Below, in pieces: positions 1 through 9,306 of a stretch of DNA of 64,000 nucleotides. The notes beneath the pieces were generated by a model. The model searched no databases, was not told the origin of the DNA, and was given only the letters and a program-made list of their open reading frames with translations. Position 1 is the stretch's first letter. Every line of letters starts with the position of its first letter. The position numbers were made by a program, and so were the translations under genes. The stretch comes from Dyadobacter soli (GTDB lineage: Bacteria > Bacteroidota > Bacteroidia > Cytophagales > Spirosomataceae). The DNA lies in assembly GCF_900101885.1 (NCBI RefSeq), contig NZ_FNAN01000012.1, positions 186,001 through 250,000 on the forward strand, read 5' to 3'.

Positions 1-245
1 CCGAATTGCCCTTCCGCTACTCGCCCGTACCCGCGCTCACACCCGAAAAAGGCGTGGTACTGCTCGTGGAAGGCAGCCGGGAGCAGTTCAGAGCGACGAA
101 GGTAAGTACGGGTAAAGTGGATGATAAAGCGGTAATGCCGGATATGCATGCGGAAAGCGTCAGCCAAGAACAAATGACCGACATCCGTCAGCGTGCGATG
201 GCCGATTTTCACCAAAAAATGGGGCCGGGCGGTGGAGGTATTTAA
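1..245 (+). CDS. C-terminal fragment of a probable GLPGLI-family protein
   Basis: An open frame enters from the left edge (codon phase from base 3) and stops with TAA at 243-245, leaving about 80 residues. The visible part has a hydrophobic beta-strand-like stretch (KGVVLLVEGS) followed by FRATKV, a polar helix, and a Gly-rich end (GPGGGGI). GLPGLI-family proteins of Bacteroidetes end in a similar way and often sit directly upstream of an OMP_b-brl_3 outer-membrane protein, as here. The diagnostic GLPGLI motif itself is not recognisable in this fragment, so the family call rests mostly on context. The 3' end overlaps the start of the next gene by about 14 bases, which suggests translational coupling. 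Confidence 0.45.
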   Translation, partial: ELPFRYSPVPALTPEKGVVLLVEGSREQFRATKVSTGKVDDKAVMPDMHAESVSQEQMTDIRQRAMADFHQKMGPGGGGI

Positions 246-3000
246 ACTGTTATGCTGCCTGCTTCTGCTTTCGCTCTCACCCCTGCTCGCGCAAAAAGTG
301 ACCCCAACGGGCGAAATCAGCGGTGCCGTGCTCGACTCGGTCACACGAAAGCCGCTGCGAATGGCGTCCGTTTCGCTCCTGCACGCACGGGATTCCGCAT
401 ACGTAACCGCGACGACCACCGGCGGAGACGGGGATTTCCATTTCCGAAAAGTCACACCCGGCTCCTACCGGTTGCTGGTTACATTTATGGGTTACAAAAA
501 CATATCCATACCGGTTACCGTTACCCGCGATACTCCCGCCAACCTCGGCACATTGCTCATGACCGAGCAGGGCACGCAGCTGAATGAGGTGGTGATCAGG
601 CAGGAAGCTGCACCGGTGACGATCAAACAGGATACCGTCGAATTTAATGCGGGTTCATTTAAAACGCAGCCGAATGCGCAGGTGGAGGAACTGCTGCGCA
701 AATTGCCGGGCGTGGAGGTGGCGCGCGACGGCTCCATTAAAGCCAATGGCCAGGCCGTGAACAAGGTGCTCGTGGATGGTAAACCGTTTTTTGGCAATGA
801 TCCTAAAATGGCGACCCGTAACCTCCCCGCCGACATTGTGGACAAGGTTCAGATGTATGACCAGTCATCGGACCAGTCGCAGTTTTCGGGTGTGGATGAC
901 GGCGATCGTGAGCGGACGATTAACATTACTATTAAAAAAGACAAAGGCAAGGGCTATTTCGGGCAGAATGCATTGGGGGCCGGCCCGAGCGGCGGCGACC
1001 AGTCGGCGCGGTATGAGGCCAAATTGAATGTAAACCGCTTCAACAACCATAACGGCGGGCCCAACCGGCAGCTTTCGGTGATCGGGCAGGCCAATAACCT
1101 CAACCAGCAGAACTTCGCGATAGGCCAGGGAGGCGTAGGGCCGCAATTACTAGGCCAACCCGGCGGCGAGGGCGATGGCGGACCTGCCGCACCGTCCAAT
1201 ATTACGGAAGTTGCAGCATTGGGGGCCAATTACCGGACCGAAAGCAAGGCCGTGAAATGGGGCAAACGCTCCGAAATGGCGGCCAGCTATTTTGCCAACC
1301 GGGCCGTCACCACTACCGACCAGCAAAGCCATCGCGAGAGCATCCTTCCCGGCCGGTCGTTTTTGACCGATCAAAGCAATTATTCTAAAAATACAATGCT
1401 CACGCACCGCATTAACGGCCGCTTCGACCTTCCGATCGATTCGCTGACCAGCCTGCGTTTTACGCCTAATATCAGCTTCCAGACGAAGGATCTGTTGGGT
1501 AAAAACAGCAGCTTCTCGTACCGCTCCCCTACGGATTCCCTGAATAAGGGCCTGACCGAAAACGACCTGCACGGAACGGGCTGGAATGGTTATAACAATC
1601 TGCTGTTTATGCGAAAGTTCAAAAAAGAAGGCCGTTCGCTGTCGGCGAACCTGAACTCGGTCCTGACAACCGGCAACACCACGGCCTATTACCGGTCGGC
1701 CAACACCTTTTTCGACACATTAACGACGGAGCAAAAGATCGACCAGCGCAATGCGCAAGACCAGTTTGCATTACAGAATACGGTGAATGTTTCGTTTACG
1801 GAACCGCTCTCTTTCACCAAAAAGCTGGAATTCAGGTATGCATACAGCAATAGTTTCGGGAAGCTGCTGCGAAATGTGGCCAACAAAGGCGAAGAAACGG
1901 ATCAGTACGACCAGCCTAACACCGCATTGAGCAGAAATTTTGCCAATACTTTCGAAACCAACCGGCTCGGCGCCACTTTCCAGACCCGGCGCCTGCGCTA
2001 CACCATCGCATTGGGCGGTGATGCGCAGCTGGCATCGCTGCGGCCCGTCGACCGATCGACCGACGCCGGGTATAGCTCCCGATACGCGTATTTTATGCCC
2101 AATGCACTTTTTTCCTACACATTCAGAGGAAACAAAAATCTGCGGCTGCAATACCGGACGCGCGTTGTGTCACCAGGTATTACCCAGCTTATACCCATTG
2201 CGGATAATTCCAATCCCCTTAATATCAGCATCGGAAACCCGGACTTGCGGCCCGAGTATTACCATAACCTTACCCTCACATTCGGCATTTCATCGCGGGG
2301 CGGCACCGATAACCTGTTTGTTTTCAGCAGTTTCAATCAGAGCAACAACCGCATTGGAATTTCTACACGCACCGACGATTCGGGCGTGCAGGTTACAACG
2401 CCCATCAACACACGTGGGTTTATGTCGGGGACCGGGTTTGTTTCATTAGGCAAAAAGATCGAGCCCTTGCACCTGTCCGTCAACCTCAGTACCCAGGGAA
2501 GCCTGGCGCGCAATACGAACCTGATCAATGGGTCGGACAATGTCACGACTTCTACTTCCATTGGTCAGGGCATTCGGCTGCAATCCGATTACAACGGCCG
2601 GATCGATTATGGCCTGAGCGCGCGCATTACCTACCAGCAGGCGCGGTATTCGCTTTTATCCGAGCAAAATATGCAGTATTGGTCGCAATACGCCACGGCG
2701 GATGTTCATTGGCAACTTCCCGGAAACCTGGTATTCACCTCCGACCTTACTTATAATGGCAATACCGGCCGTGCTGAGGGATACAACCAGCGTTTCACGC
2801 TCTGGAACGCGTCCATTGCAAAACAATTTCTGCGCACGCGCCAGGCCGAGGTGCGGTTACAGGTATTCGATCTGCTCAACCAGAACCGCAGCCTCGTCCG
2901 GAACACCGGCGACGCCTATATTGAGGATGTGCGTAGCCGGGTTTTAAAGCGCTATTTCCTGATCACCCTGGTGTATAATCTGAGGAAGTTCGGCGTGTAA
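232..3000 (+). CDS. Outer-membrane beta-barrel protein (TonB-receptor-like, OMP_b-brl_3 type)
   Basis: From the GTG at 232 the protein is about 922 residues: a signal peptide (FKLLCCLLLLSLSP then LLAQ), a carboxypeptidase-regulatory-like fold at about residues 27-100, a plug-like region (QVEELLRKLPGVEV, VLVDGKPFFGNDP, near 149-235) and a long barrel ending in alternating aromatic strands (FLITLVYNLRKFGV). An ATG at 193 would add 13 residues in front of the signal peptide and overlap the upstream gene by 53 bases, so GTG 232 is preferred. The SQFSGVDDGDRERTINI segment after the plug is typical of the OMP_b-brl_3 group rather than SusC. These proteins lie in the outer membrane; their substrates are mostly unknown. 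Family call confident, ligand unknown. Confidence 0.88.
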   Translation: MEVFKLLCCLLLLSLSPLLAQKVTPTGEISGAVLDSVTRKPLRMASVSLLHARDSAYVTATTTGGDGDFHFRKVTPGSYRLLVTFMGYKNISIPVTVTRDTPANLGTLLMTEQGTQLNEVVIRQEAAPVTIKQDTVEFNAGSFKTQPNAQVEELLRKLPGVEVARDGSIKANGQAVNKVLVDGKPFFGNDPKMATRNLPADIVDKVQMYDQSSDQSQFSGVDDGDRERTINITIKKDKGKGYFGQNALGAGPSGGDQSARYEAKLNVNRFNNHNGGPNRQLSVIGQANNLNQQNFAIGQGGVGPQLLGQPGGEGDGGPAAPSNITEVAALGANYRTESKAVKWGKRSEMAASYFANRAVTTTDQQSHRESILPGRSFLTDQSNYSKNTMLTHRINGRFDLPIDSLTSLRFTPNISFQTKDLLGKNSSFSYRSPTDSLNKGLTENDLHGTGWNGYNNLLFMRKFKKEGRSLSANLNSVLTTGNTTAYYRSANTFFDTLTTEQKIDQRNAQDQFALQNTVNVSFTEPLSFTKKLEFRYAYSNSFGKLLRNVANKGEETDQYDQPNTALSRNFANTFETNRLGATFQTRRLRYTIALGGDAQLASLRPVDRSTDAGYSSRYAYFMPNALFSYTFRGNKNLRLQYRTRVVSPGITQLIPIADNSNPLNISIGNPDLRPEYYHNLTLTFGISSRGGTDNLFVFSSFNQSNNRIGISTRTDDSGVQVTTPINTRGFMSGTGFVSLGKKIEPLHLSVNLSTQGSLARNTNLINGSDNVTTSTSIGQGIRLQSDYNGRIDYGLSARITYQQARYSLLSEQNMQYWSQYATADVHWQLPGNLVFTSDLTYNGNTGRAEGYNQRFTLWNASIAKQFLRTRQAEVRLQVFDLLNQNRSLVRNTGDAYIEDVRSRVLKRYFLITLVYNLRKFGV

Positions 3001-3002
3001 GG

Positions 3003-4226
3003 TTATGGCTTCCCGACGACGAGCCGTCCTTTTATCTCGCCTTCGTCGCTGCCGGTGAGCGTATAGTAATAGGTACCGGGCGAGAGTTTTGAAATATCGA
3101 GCGGTTGGCTGTCGGAAATTACCGGGCTCGTAAATGCTACTTTTCCGTTGGCGTCGCTGAGCTGAAATTCTCCGCTGCCGGCCGCCAGTCCATTGGCCAG
3201 CGTTACCTGACCGAACGACGGATTGGGATACACATAAAAATCCTTCGGAATCCTTTGCCGCGGGACGTCGATCCGCGTTACAAGCGGGGTACTGAGCAAC
3301 CCTTTTTGCGTGGCTACGTACAACCGGCCATTGGCATAAACGAGGCTGTAAGTGTAGTAGCCGGCGAGCGTATCCACCGTCGCCCATGCTTCCGAAAGCG
3401 GCGCGGCTACCCGGCGATTGTAAAGGATCGTATGGTTATTCCCGAAATTCACGGCCGCGTAAATGTGCGTAGGCGTAGCCGTAGCGCGCGAAAAGCTCCC
3501 GTGACGCATACCTGCAGGCACCTGCACCCAGGTAGCGCCCCTGTCCGCACTCGCGTAGGCTTTGGAATTGGTGAATGCCCAGATATGCTTCTCCGTCTGC
3601 AAAAAATCGTAGGTCGTGAGGCCGGGAAGAATGCGGCCGCCGTGATAGCGGATGTCCCACTCGGCTGTGCTGTCGTTCAAAACGGCGAGCGTGCCATTGG
3701 CCCCCATGCCGCCAATGAGTGCGCTTTCGGTGTTGATAATTGCATTGAAACTGTAACTGGTTTTGAAATCGAGACCTTTGTTGAACGCGCCCCACGCGGT
3801 ACCGGCCGCATTGAGCTGCTGCACGCCCTGGTCGTCGGTAGCGACGTACAATGCACCATTCCTCGCAGCAAACCGCACGGGGGCTATGCCGGAAAGTCCC
3901 TGGGAAGCGAAGTGCCAGGTTTTACCGTTGTCGGCGCTTTCGTAAATGCCCTTGCCGTAACCCGTGGCGTACAATTTGTCCTTGAAACTGATCATGTCGT
4001 CGATTCCGTCGGGCGTCGGGTTGAATTTTGACGACGCGGTCCATGATATTCCCCAACGGTCGGAGATAAAAACCTGGCTCTCCCCGGCTGCATAGAGTCT
4101 GCTGCCAAGCTTGCGGATGGCATAAATATCGGTGGCCGGCACCTGCTTTTCGACTTGCCAAATGGGGCTTTGCGCAAATGCGCATTGAAAGGAAAATAAA
4201 CTGAGAATGAAGAATCGCATTTTCAT
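3003..4226 (-). CDS. Secreted beta-propeller protein with T9SS type A sorting domain
   Basis: A protein of 407 residues starting at the ATG at 4226; an upstream in-frame TTG at 4235 is less likely because the signal peptide (MRFFILSLFSFQCAFAQ) follows the ATG directly. The body contains BNR/Asp-box-like repeats (SDRWGISWT, SADNGKTWHF, SADRGATWVQV) of the sialidase/Ycf48-like propeller type. The last roughly 80 residues form a type IX secretion sorting domain (VYPNPSFGQVTL, then LDISKLSPGTYYYTLT), so the protein is expected to be exported by the Por system and retained on the surface or released. No catalytic site was identified; photosystem-like or sialidase activity should not be assumed. 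Its stop lies 2 bases from the stop of the convergent barrel gene. Confidence 0.87.
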   Translation of the reverse strand: MKMRFFILSLFSFQCAFAQSPIWQVEKQVPATDIYAIRKLGSRLYAAGESQVFISDRWGISWTASSKFNPTPDGIDDMISFKDKLYATGYGKGIYESADNGKTWHFASQGLSGIAPVRFAARNGALYVATDDQGVQQLNAAGTAWGAFNKGLDFKTSYSFNAIINTESALIGGMGANGTLAVLNDSTAEWDIRYHGGRILPGLTTYDFLQTEKHIWAFTNSKAYASADRGATWVQVPAGMRHGSFSRATATPTHIYAAVNFGNNHTILYNRRVAAPLSEAWATVDTLAGYYTYSLVYANGRLYVATQKGLLSTPLVTRIDVPRQRIPKDFYVYPNPSFGQVTLANGLAAGSGEFQLSDANGKVAFTSPVISDSQPLDISKLSPGTYYYTLTGSDEGEIKGRLVVGKP

Positions 4227-4554
4227 GGCTAACAAATGTGGTTGAAAACATTATGTCGCGAATGCCGTGTAAATGGTTTGCACAGATTGAGTGAACGGTA
4301 TAATTTCCTGCATTAAAAAAGACAAAAAGCGTGTCACAGCAACCTGTGACACGCTTCTACATTACTGTTCGTTTATCGGCTTATTATTCTTTCTTGGCGT
4401 GAAAAATTTGTACTGCGACGCACCGCCATTCCACAACTATCCTCACTATCAGGAAAGTAAATATTTTCCCGATTCGCATGACGTAAAATTAGTTCTATAA
4501 TGTAAATAACAAATATTTCGCTTGCTTATTTTTTTGCAAAAAAGCAGGTAAGCG
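4227..4554. other. Intergenic stretch without a supported gene
   Basis: This stretch separates two minus-strand genes. It contains a strong terminator hairpin (4327-4356) and otherwise AT-rich DNA that must carry the promoter of the propeller gene. A 69-codon plus-strand frame at 4291-4500 runs through the hairpin, is Cys/His/Tyr-rich and shows no family resemblance, so it is not called. Confidence 0.6.
4327..4356 (-). terminator. Rho-independent terminator of the AraC-type gene
   Basis: A perfect 13-bp stem (AAGCGTGTCACAG and its complement) with a 4-base loop. Read on the minus strand it is followed by a run of T (GCTTTTTGTC, then a second T run), the intrinsic-terminator layout. It lies about 200 bases downstream of the AraC-type gene and upstream of the propeller gene. 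Confidence 0.75.
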
Positions 4555-5553
4555 CTACCCGCGGGCGTCACGAGGGAGGTAGCCAAACTTTTTCTTGAAT
4601 GCGGCCGTGAAATGCTGGGGATTTTTGTAGCCCGAAAGCGCGGCGATCTCGCCGATCGAAAGTATCGAGCCTGGCTCGACAATATGCCGGCGGGCTCCTT
4701 CCAGGCGGGTGTCGGTAATGTATCCGAAAATAGTTGTTCCGAAAAGCTCCTTGAAACCTTCCTGCAACTTCGTGCGGTTGAGCCCGGCAAGTCGGGCGAG
4801 CTCTTCGATGGAAAACGGATCGTCGATGTTGCGCAGGACCAGGTCTTTTACTTCATACAATTTGTCGATATCCGACTGTTTCAGGTTTGTCTTACCCGCG
4901 TCACTGGCATTGATCTGGCTGATTTGCAGCGTAAGAAGCTCCACAACTTTTGCTTCCACAAAAAGCTTTTTCAGCGAGCCGGTGTACGGACAGTCACGGA
5001 CTTCGGCGATAACCCTGTTCATGGCGGGCGTGACCGGGAAGCTGCGGTTACCCATTACCGCGGGGTGGTTTCGCTCGATATTCCTGCCAAAATCGCGCAG
5101 CACTTCGAGGTCGTTGTGAAAAAGCCTCCGCAGAAAATCCAGCGAAAGTTCTATTTCCACGCTGTGGGACAGCGGCTTTTTTAGATAATGCAAATGCCCT
5201 TTCAGCGCAGGGTAGAAAAGCAATGAATGCGACCCGCCGTAGATGACCGTGTCGATCTCCGCCCGGGCGTTCGGAAGGTACAGACAGCCGGTAGTCGAAA
5301 GCTCGAAATGCATTTGCAGGTAAGGGAAGTCGCTCTCGATAATCTGCACGAGGTCGTGGTCCAGCGCCCCTTCGATCAGTGAAAATATCATCCCCGGACA
5401 GAAGATCCGGTGAATGCGCGAATGGATCCCGAGGTGATCATACTCGTATTTCTCCTCCCATATCCCCGACCGCTCGTCAACGCCGAAGCCTTCGGAGTAT
5501 CCCCGCTCGAAGTTGAGTTCTGCAAATTCTTCCGATCTGAATACGATTTTCAT
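4555..5553 (-). CDS. AraC-family transcriptional regulator (PchR-like)
   Basis: A regulator of 332 residues starting at the ATG at 5553. Residues 1-210 form an N-terminal sensing region. The C-terminal 100 residues form a two-helix-turn-helix AraC domain (FSIEELARLAGLNRTKLQEG and IGEIAALSGYKNPQHFTAAF), ending close to the usual FGYLPRDAR position. PchR-like AraC proteins control siderophore receptors in response to the incoming ligand. This gene is divergent from a TonB-receptor operon 116 bases away, which fits control of that operon and of itself. The effector is unknown. Confidence 0.88.
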   Translation of the reverse strand: MKIVFRSEEFAELNFERGYSEGFGVDERSGIWEEKYEYDHLGIHSRIHRIFCPGMIFSLIEGALDHDLVQIIESDFPYLQMHFELSTTGCLYLPNARAEIDTVIYGGSHSLLFYPALKGHLHYLKKPLSHSVEIELSLDFLRRLFHNDLEVLRDFGRNIERNHPAVMGNRSFPVTPAMNRVIAEVRDCPYTGSLKKLFVEAKVVELLTLQISQINASDAGKTNLKQSDIDKLYEVKDLVLRNIDDPFSIEELARLAGLNRTKLQEGFKELFGTTIFGYITDTRLEGARRHIVEPGSILSIGEIAALSGYKNPQHFTAAFKKKFGYLPRDARG

Positions 5554-5617
5554 CAAACTCTGTTTTTGGCGGCATTAATACTGCATTTGGCGTTAACCGC
5601 ACCCGGGGCACGATCGG

Positions 5618-5625
5618 TACATTTG
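5618..5625 (+). promoter_or_regulatory. Candidate Bacteroidetes -7 promoter element (TACATTTG)
   Basis: TACATTTG matches the TAnnTTTG -7 consensus of the Bacteroidetes housekeeping sigma factor and lies 45 bases upstream of the TonB-receptor start. No well-spaced -33 TTTG was found (the nearest is 28 bases upstream), which could indicate dependence on the AraC-type activator. Confidence 0.4.
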
Positions 5626-5669
5626 CCGTTATTTTTAAACAGTCTTAATTAAGTAAAAGTAATACAGCG

Positions 5670-8057
5670 TTGAAACCTTTCCTCCTCCTGTTACGATTTT
5701 TTGTTACCACGGCGCTTTTACTGCCATTAACTACCTATGCACAAGACAATTACAAAATACAAGGAACTGTAAAGGACAACCGCGGCGAACCGCTCATCGG
5801 CGCATCGGTGAGCGTAGACGGAACGGGCCTTCATGAAATTACCAATGAAAAAGGACAATTCACATTGACCGTGCCGCGCCAAAGCAGGTATGCCGTGAAC
5901 GTTCAGCACATCGGTTTCAAGCGTGTAACTCAGTCGGTTTCCTTCGCTATTATTGGCAATCCCCTCACTTTTACATTACAGGAAGATCAGACCCAGCTTT
6001 CGGAAGTGCAGGTAACCGGCCGCACCGAAACCCAGCAGGCAAAGCTGCAACCCATTAAAGCGGAGATCATCAATACCAAAGCCGTTCAGGAACAGCCCTC
6101 TACGCTCGTGGAACTCATGAACCGCTCGGCGGGTATCCGTATCCGGCAAACCGGCGGGCTCGGTTCCAGTGCAGGGCTGATGATGAACGGCTTCCAGGAC
6201 CGCGCGATCAAAAATTTCAAGGATGGTATTCCAATGGATTACCTGGGTGCGGGCTACAACATCGGGCTCGTGCCTGTAAACATGCTCGAACGCGTGGAGG
6301 TGTACAAGGGCGTGCTGCCTACGGGTCTGGGCGCGGACGCGCTGGGCGGGGCGGTGAACCTGGTTACGAAGAAATCGCTGTACCGCTATGCCGAAGCGTC
6401 TTACGAAATTGCCTCGTTCAACACGCATCGTGGGTCGCTGAATGGGCTTTACACCGATACTACCCGGCTTTTCTTCATCGGTGCGGATGCATTTGTGAAC
6501 CGTTCGGACAACGATTACAAAGTCGATGTGACGGTTACCGACCATGAAACCGCGGCCCGCAGCGAGGCAACTGTCCGGCTTTTTCACAACAAATTCACCA
6601 ACTACTATGCCGAAGCATACGGCGGGTTGACGGGCCTGCGCTGGGCCGATGAATTGCGCGTCGGCGTAACATGGTTTCGCATTAACCGGCAAAACCAGTA
6701 CGGCTCGTCAATGTCCCAGCCGTTTGGTGCGGCATTGAGCAGGCAGTACTCGGTGATTCCGACGCTCCGCTACCGCAAGGCATTCAATCGCCTGAGCCTC
6801 GACCAGTTCCTGACCGTGAGCGACATCCATACGCAACAAGTGGACACGGCCCGAGGGACCTACGACTGGTACGGAAACTTCATTCCAAGCCCGTCGCGGC
6901 TGGGGGAAATCACGACGAATGGAAGCCTTTCGGATATTACATTTTCCTATTTTACCTCGCGTACCCATGTGGGTTACCAGATCAACGATGCGCACAAAGC
7001 GGAGATCAATTTCGTATCGACCATCATAGGCCGTGATGGCCGCGACCCGAGGGGATTGAAACTGCCGGAAACCGGCCAGGATATCCTGTCGCTTCCCGCG
7101 AAATACAACAAACTGGTAGGCGCGGCAGGCCTGCAATCTGTTTTTTGGAATGAAAAACTGACCAACAACTTCATTGTCAAATACTATTACTACAATACTG
7201 CCACAATCAATGTAGATGTGTACGGCACCGCGCTGGGCGAGCACAGGTATGCGTCCAACAGCAGTTTCGGGATCGCTGAGGCGTTGAAGTTCGCGTTGAC
7301 GCCCGCCACTTTTTTCCGCGTGTCAGCCGAGGCGGCTACGCGTCTGCCCGAGCAGGACGAAATGTTCGGCGATGGTAATTTTCACCGTTCCAATTTTCTG
7401 CTCAAACCTGAAAAGAGCGTGAATATCAATGCGGGTTTCCGCACGGAGAAACGTAATGCTTACAATTTGGAAGTCAATGCATTTTACCGGATTACCAGGG
7501 ATCTGATCCTCAAAATGCCGATCGATTTCCTGTTTACACAAAACCAGAATGTGAGCAATGTAAAAGGGCTTGGGTTGGAAACCGATCTGAGTGTAAACTT
7601 CGCACACTGGTTACGTGCGAACGGGAATTTTACTTACCAGGATTTTCGCGTTTTTGACACCGGCAACCGTCTCACGGAAAAGGCGCGGCTACGCAACACG
7701 CCTTATTTCTTCTCCAACCTCGGCCTGAACGCCAACCTCGACCGTATTGCCGGCAACGGGCGTTTACAGCTTTATTATTATTTCACCTTCGTCCGCGAAT
7801 ACTATCTCGACTACATTCCCAAATCGCTCGAACCCGATGGCTTCCTCGGGCTTTGGGGCAAGGCCAAATTCGAAGCACCCAACATTATCCCGAGCCAGGC
7901 GCTGCATTCATTAGGATTCACCTACAATCCTGTAAACGACCAATTTGCCATCGGTTTTCAGGCTAAAAACATTTTCAACACCAACGTTTACGACAACTTC
8001 CGGATACAGAACGCGGGCCGGAGCTTCCATTTGAAAGTCAACTACACCCTCAAATAG
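5670..8057 (+). CDS. TonB-dependent receptor, probable siderophore/iron-chelate importer
   Basis: A protein of 795 residues that begins with TTG at 5670; no in-frame ATG precedes the signal peptide (FLLLLRFFVTTALLLPL then TYAQ), so TTG is the likely real start. A carboxypeptidase-regulatory-like domain lies at about residues 28-110 (IQGTVKDNRGEPLIGASVSV), the plug at about 125-235 (ELMNRSAGIRIRQTGG, ALGGAVNLVTKK), then the barrel ending in FHLKVNYTLK. It imports a chelate across the outer membrane using TonB energy. The divergent PchR-like regulator and the DUF4374, PepSY and small membrane genes that follow point to an iron-siderophore substrate (inference). It is the first gene of a four-gene operon. 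Confidence 0.88.
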   Translation: MKPFLLLLRFFVTTALLLPLTTYAQDNYKIQGTVKDNRGEPLIGASVSVDGTGLHEITNEKGQFTLTVPRQSRYAVNVQHIGFKRVTQSVSFAIIGNPLTFTLQEDQTQLSEVQVTGRTETQQAKLQPIKAEIINTKAVQEQPSTLVELMNRSAGIRIRQTGGLGSSAGLMMNGFQDRAIKNFKDGIPMDYLGAGYNIGLVPVNMLERVEVYKGVLPTGLGADALGGAVNLVTKKSLYRYAEASYEIASFNTHRGSLNGLYTDTTRLFFIGADAFVNRSDNDYKVDVTVTDHETAARSEATVRLFHNKFTNYYAEAYGGLTGLRWADELRVGVTWFRINRQNQYGSSMSQPFGAALSRQYSVIPTLRYRKAFNRLSLDQFLTVSDIHTQQVDTARGTYDWYGNFIPSPSRLGEITTNGSLSDITFSYFTSRTHVGYQINDAHKAEINFVSTIIGRDGRDPRGLKLPETGQDILSLPAKYNKLVGAAGLQSVFWNEKLTNNFIVKYYYYNTATINVDVYGTALGEHRYASNSSFGIAEALKFALTPATFFRVSAEAATRLPEQDEMFGDGNFHRSNFLLKPEKSVNINAGFRTEKRNAYNLEVNAFYRITRDLILKMPIDFLFTQNQNVSNVKGLGLETDLSVNFAHWLRANGNFTYQDFRVFDTGNRLTEKARLRNTPYFFSNLGLNANLDRIAGNGRLQLYYYFTFVREYYLDYIPKSLEPDGFLGLWGKAKFEAPNIIPSQALHSLGFTYNPVNDQFAIGFQAKNIFNTNVYDNFRIQNAGRSFHLKVNYTLK

Positions 8058-8082
8058 TATTATCCATTTTACAATCATACTC

Positions 8083-9285
8083 ATGAAAACACCTTTGTTT
8101 AAATCACTCCTGCTAGGCTTCGCATTCACCGCATTTCTCGGATGCTCGTCCGACGATAGCAGTGAACCAACACCTACCGAGAAGGACAAATTTGTACTGA
8201 TGACCTCCATCGAACGTTTCGGAGCCGGTTATTTTACGGCTTTGGATGGCCTACCGTCGGGGACGATCCAGGCTACCAATTCAAAATCGCTGCAAGTGAA
8301 AGAAGCTTTTGGTTTCAGGACTTTCGGGAAATGGTTTTTCAACCGGACTAATGCAGCCGGCGAGACGGGTCTTCAAAAGTATTCACTCAATGCGGATGGC
8401 AGTTTGAAAGACGAAGGTTTTATTGCCGGTTCAACGCAATACCTGGTTGTAAATGAAACGACAGGCTATTATTTAGACGGAACCCGCAGCCTTTTAAAAC
8501 TCCAAAAATTCAACCCGACTACCATGTTGCGTACCGGTGAAGTGGATTTATCCGTAGTTCAGAAACAAGGCGTAGAATTTCAGGTGGTAGGAATGCACAC
8601 CATCGCCGCCAAAGAAGGAAAATTGTTCGTAGGGATCACTTACAGCACTACCGCACTGGCGGGTTACGGCGGTGATGTTTTTAACTCCGTTGAATTTGCG
8701 GTAGTCGACCTCGCTACGGATAAGTATGAGAAGACGATCAAATACGATGGTTTGAGAGGTATCGGTTGGGGTTCCTCGGGCAATAAAATGTGGACAATCG
8801 GCGACGATGGCGCATTGTACCTGTACAGCACCGGGCTGAATGTTGGCTTAGCCAAAACGGCGATCATCCGCATTAAGAAAGGCGAGACGGATTTTGACAA
8901 AACCTGGTCATTCTCCACCAACGACATGCAAGCCAACAACTCTATCGTAACCGCGCTTGTGAAAGGCGGAAAGCTCTATTTTGAATCTCCGTCTGTGCCA
9001 TTAAAGACTGACTTTTCAAACCTTCAGAACGCCCCCATATTCGACTACTACACCTACGACCTCACTACCAAACAGGTCACCAAGATCGAGGGAATGCCTC
9101 AGCATGAGTTTGCATTTGCCAATGAGCAGGCTATCACGGAAATCGACGGCAAGGTGTATTTGTGGGTAAAAAACTCAACCGACAAACTGGAAAGCTACTA
9201 TGTCGTGGACGGCAATAAAGCCACACAAGTATTCAAAGTCGTGCTGGACGGCGCGATCCAGGGCTTTGTAAAGCTTCCTAATTAA
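8083..9285 (+). CDS. DUF4374-type lipoprotein
   Basis: A protein of 400 residues with a lipoprotein signal peptide: positive N-terminus, hydrophobic core and the lipobox FLGC with the lipidated Cys at residue 21, followed by an acidic linker. The body (FVLMTSIERFGAGYFTALDG and onward) resembles the DUF4374 family, which recurs beside TonB siderophore receptors in Bacteroidetes and is probably a beta-propeller. The role is unknown; a surface or periplasmic chelate-binding partner of the receptor is an inference from position. It starts 26 bases after the receptor stop and ends 21 bases before the PepSY gene. Confidence 0.8.
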   Translation: MKTPLFKSLLLGFAFTAFLGCSSDDSSEPTPTEKDKFVLMTSIERFGAGYFTALDGLPSGTIQATNSKSLQVKEAFGFRTFGKWFFNRTNAAGETGLQKYSLNADGSLKDEGFIAGSTQYLVVNETTGYYLDGTRSLLKLQKFNPTTMLRTGEVDLSVVQKQGVEFQVVGMHTIAAKEGKLFVGITYSTTALAGYGGDVFNSVEFAVVDLATDKYEKTIKYDGLRGIGWGSSGNKMWTIGDDGALYLYSTGLNVGLAKTAIIRIKKGETDFDKTWSFSTNDMQANNSIVTALVKGGKLYFESPSVPLKTDFSNLQNAPIFDYYTYDLTTKQVTKIEGMPQHEFAFANEQAITEIDGKVYLWVKNSTDKLESYYVVDGNKATQVFKVVLDGAIQGFVKLPN

Positions 9286-9306
9286 TTCTTTTTAACTTCA
9301 ACTCCC

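Noticed and set aside
3000..3003. A fusion or readthrough between the barrel gene and the next gene
   Set aside because: They are on opposite strands and merely convergent with 2 bases between the stops.
4291..4500. A 69-codon plus-strand frame between the propeller and AraC-type genes
   Set aside because: It runs through a strong terminator hairpin, has no family resemblance and has an unlikely composition for this genome.
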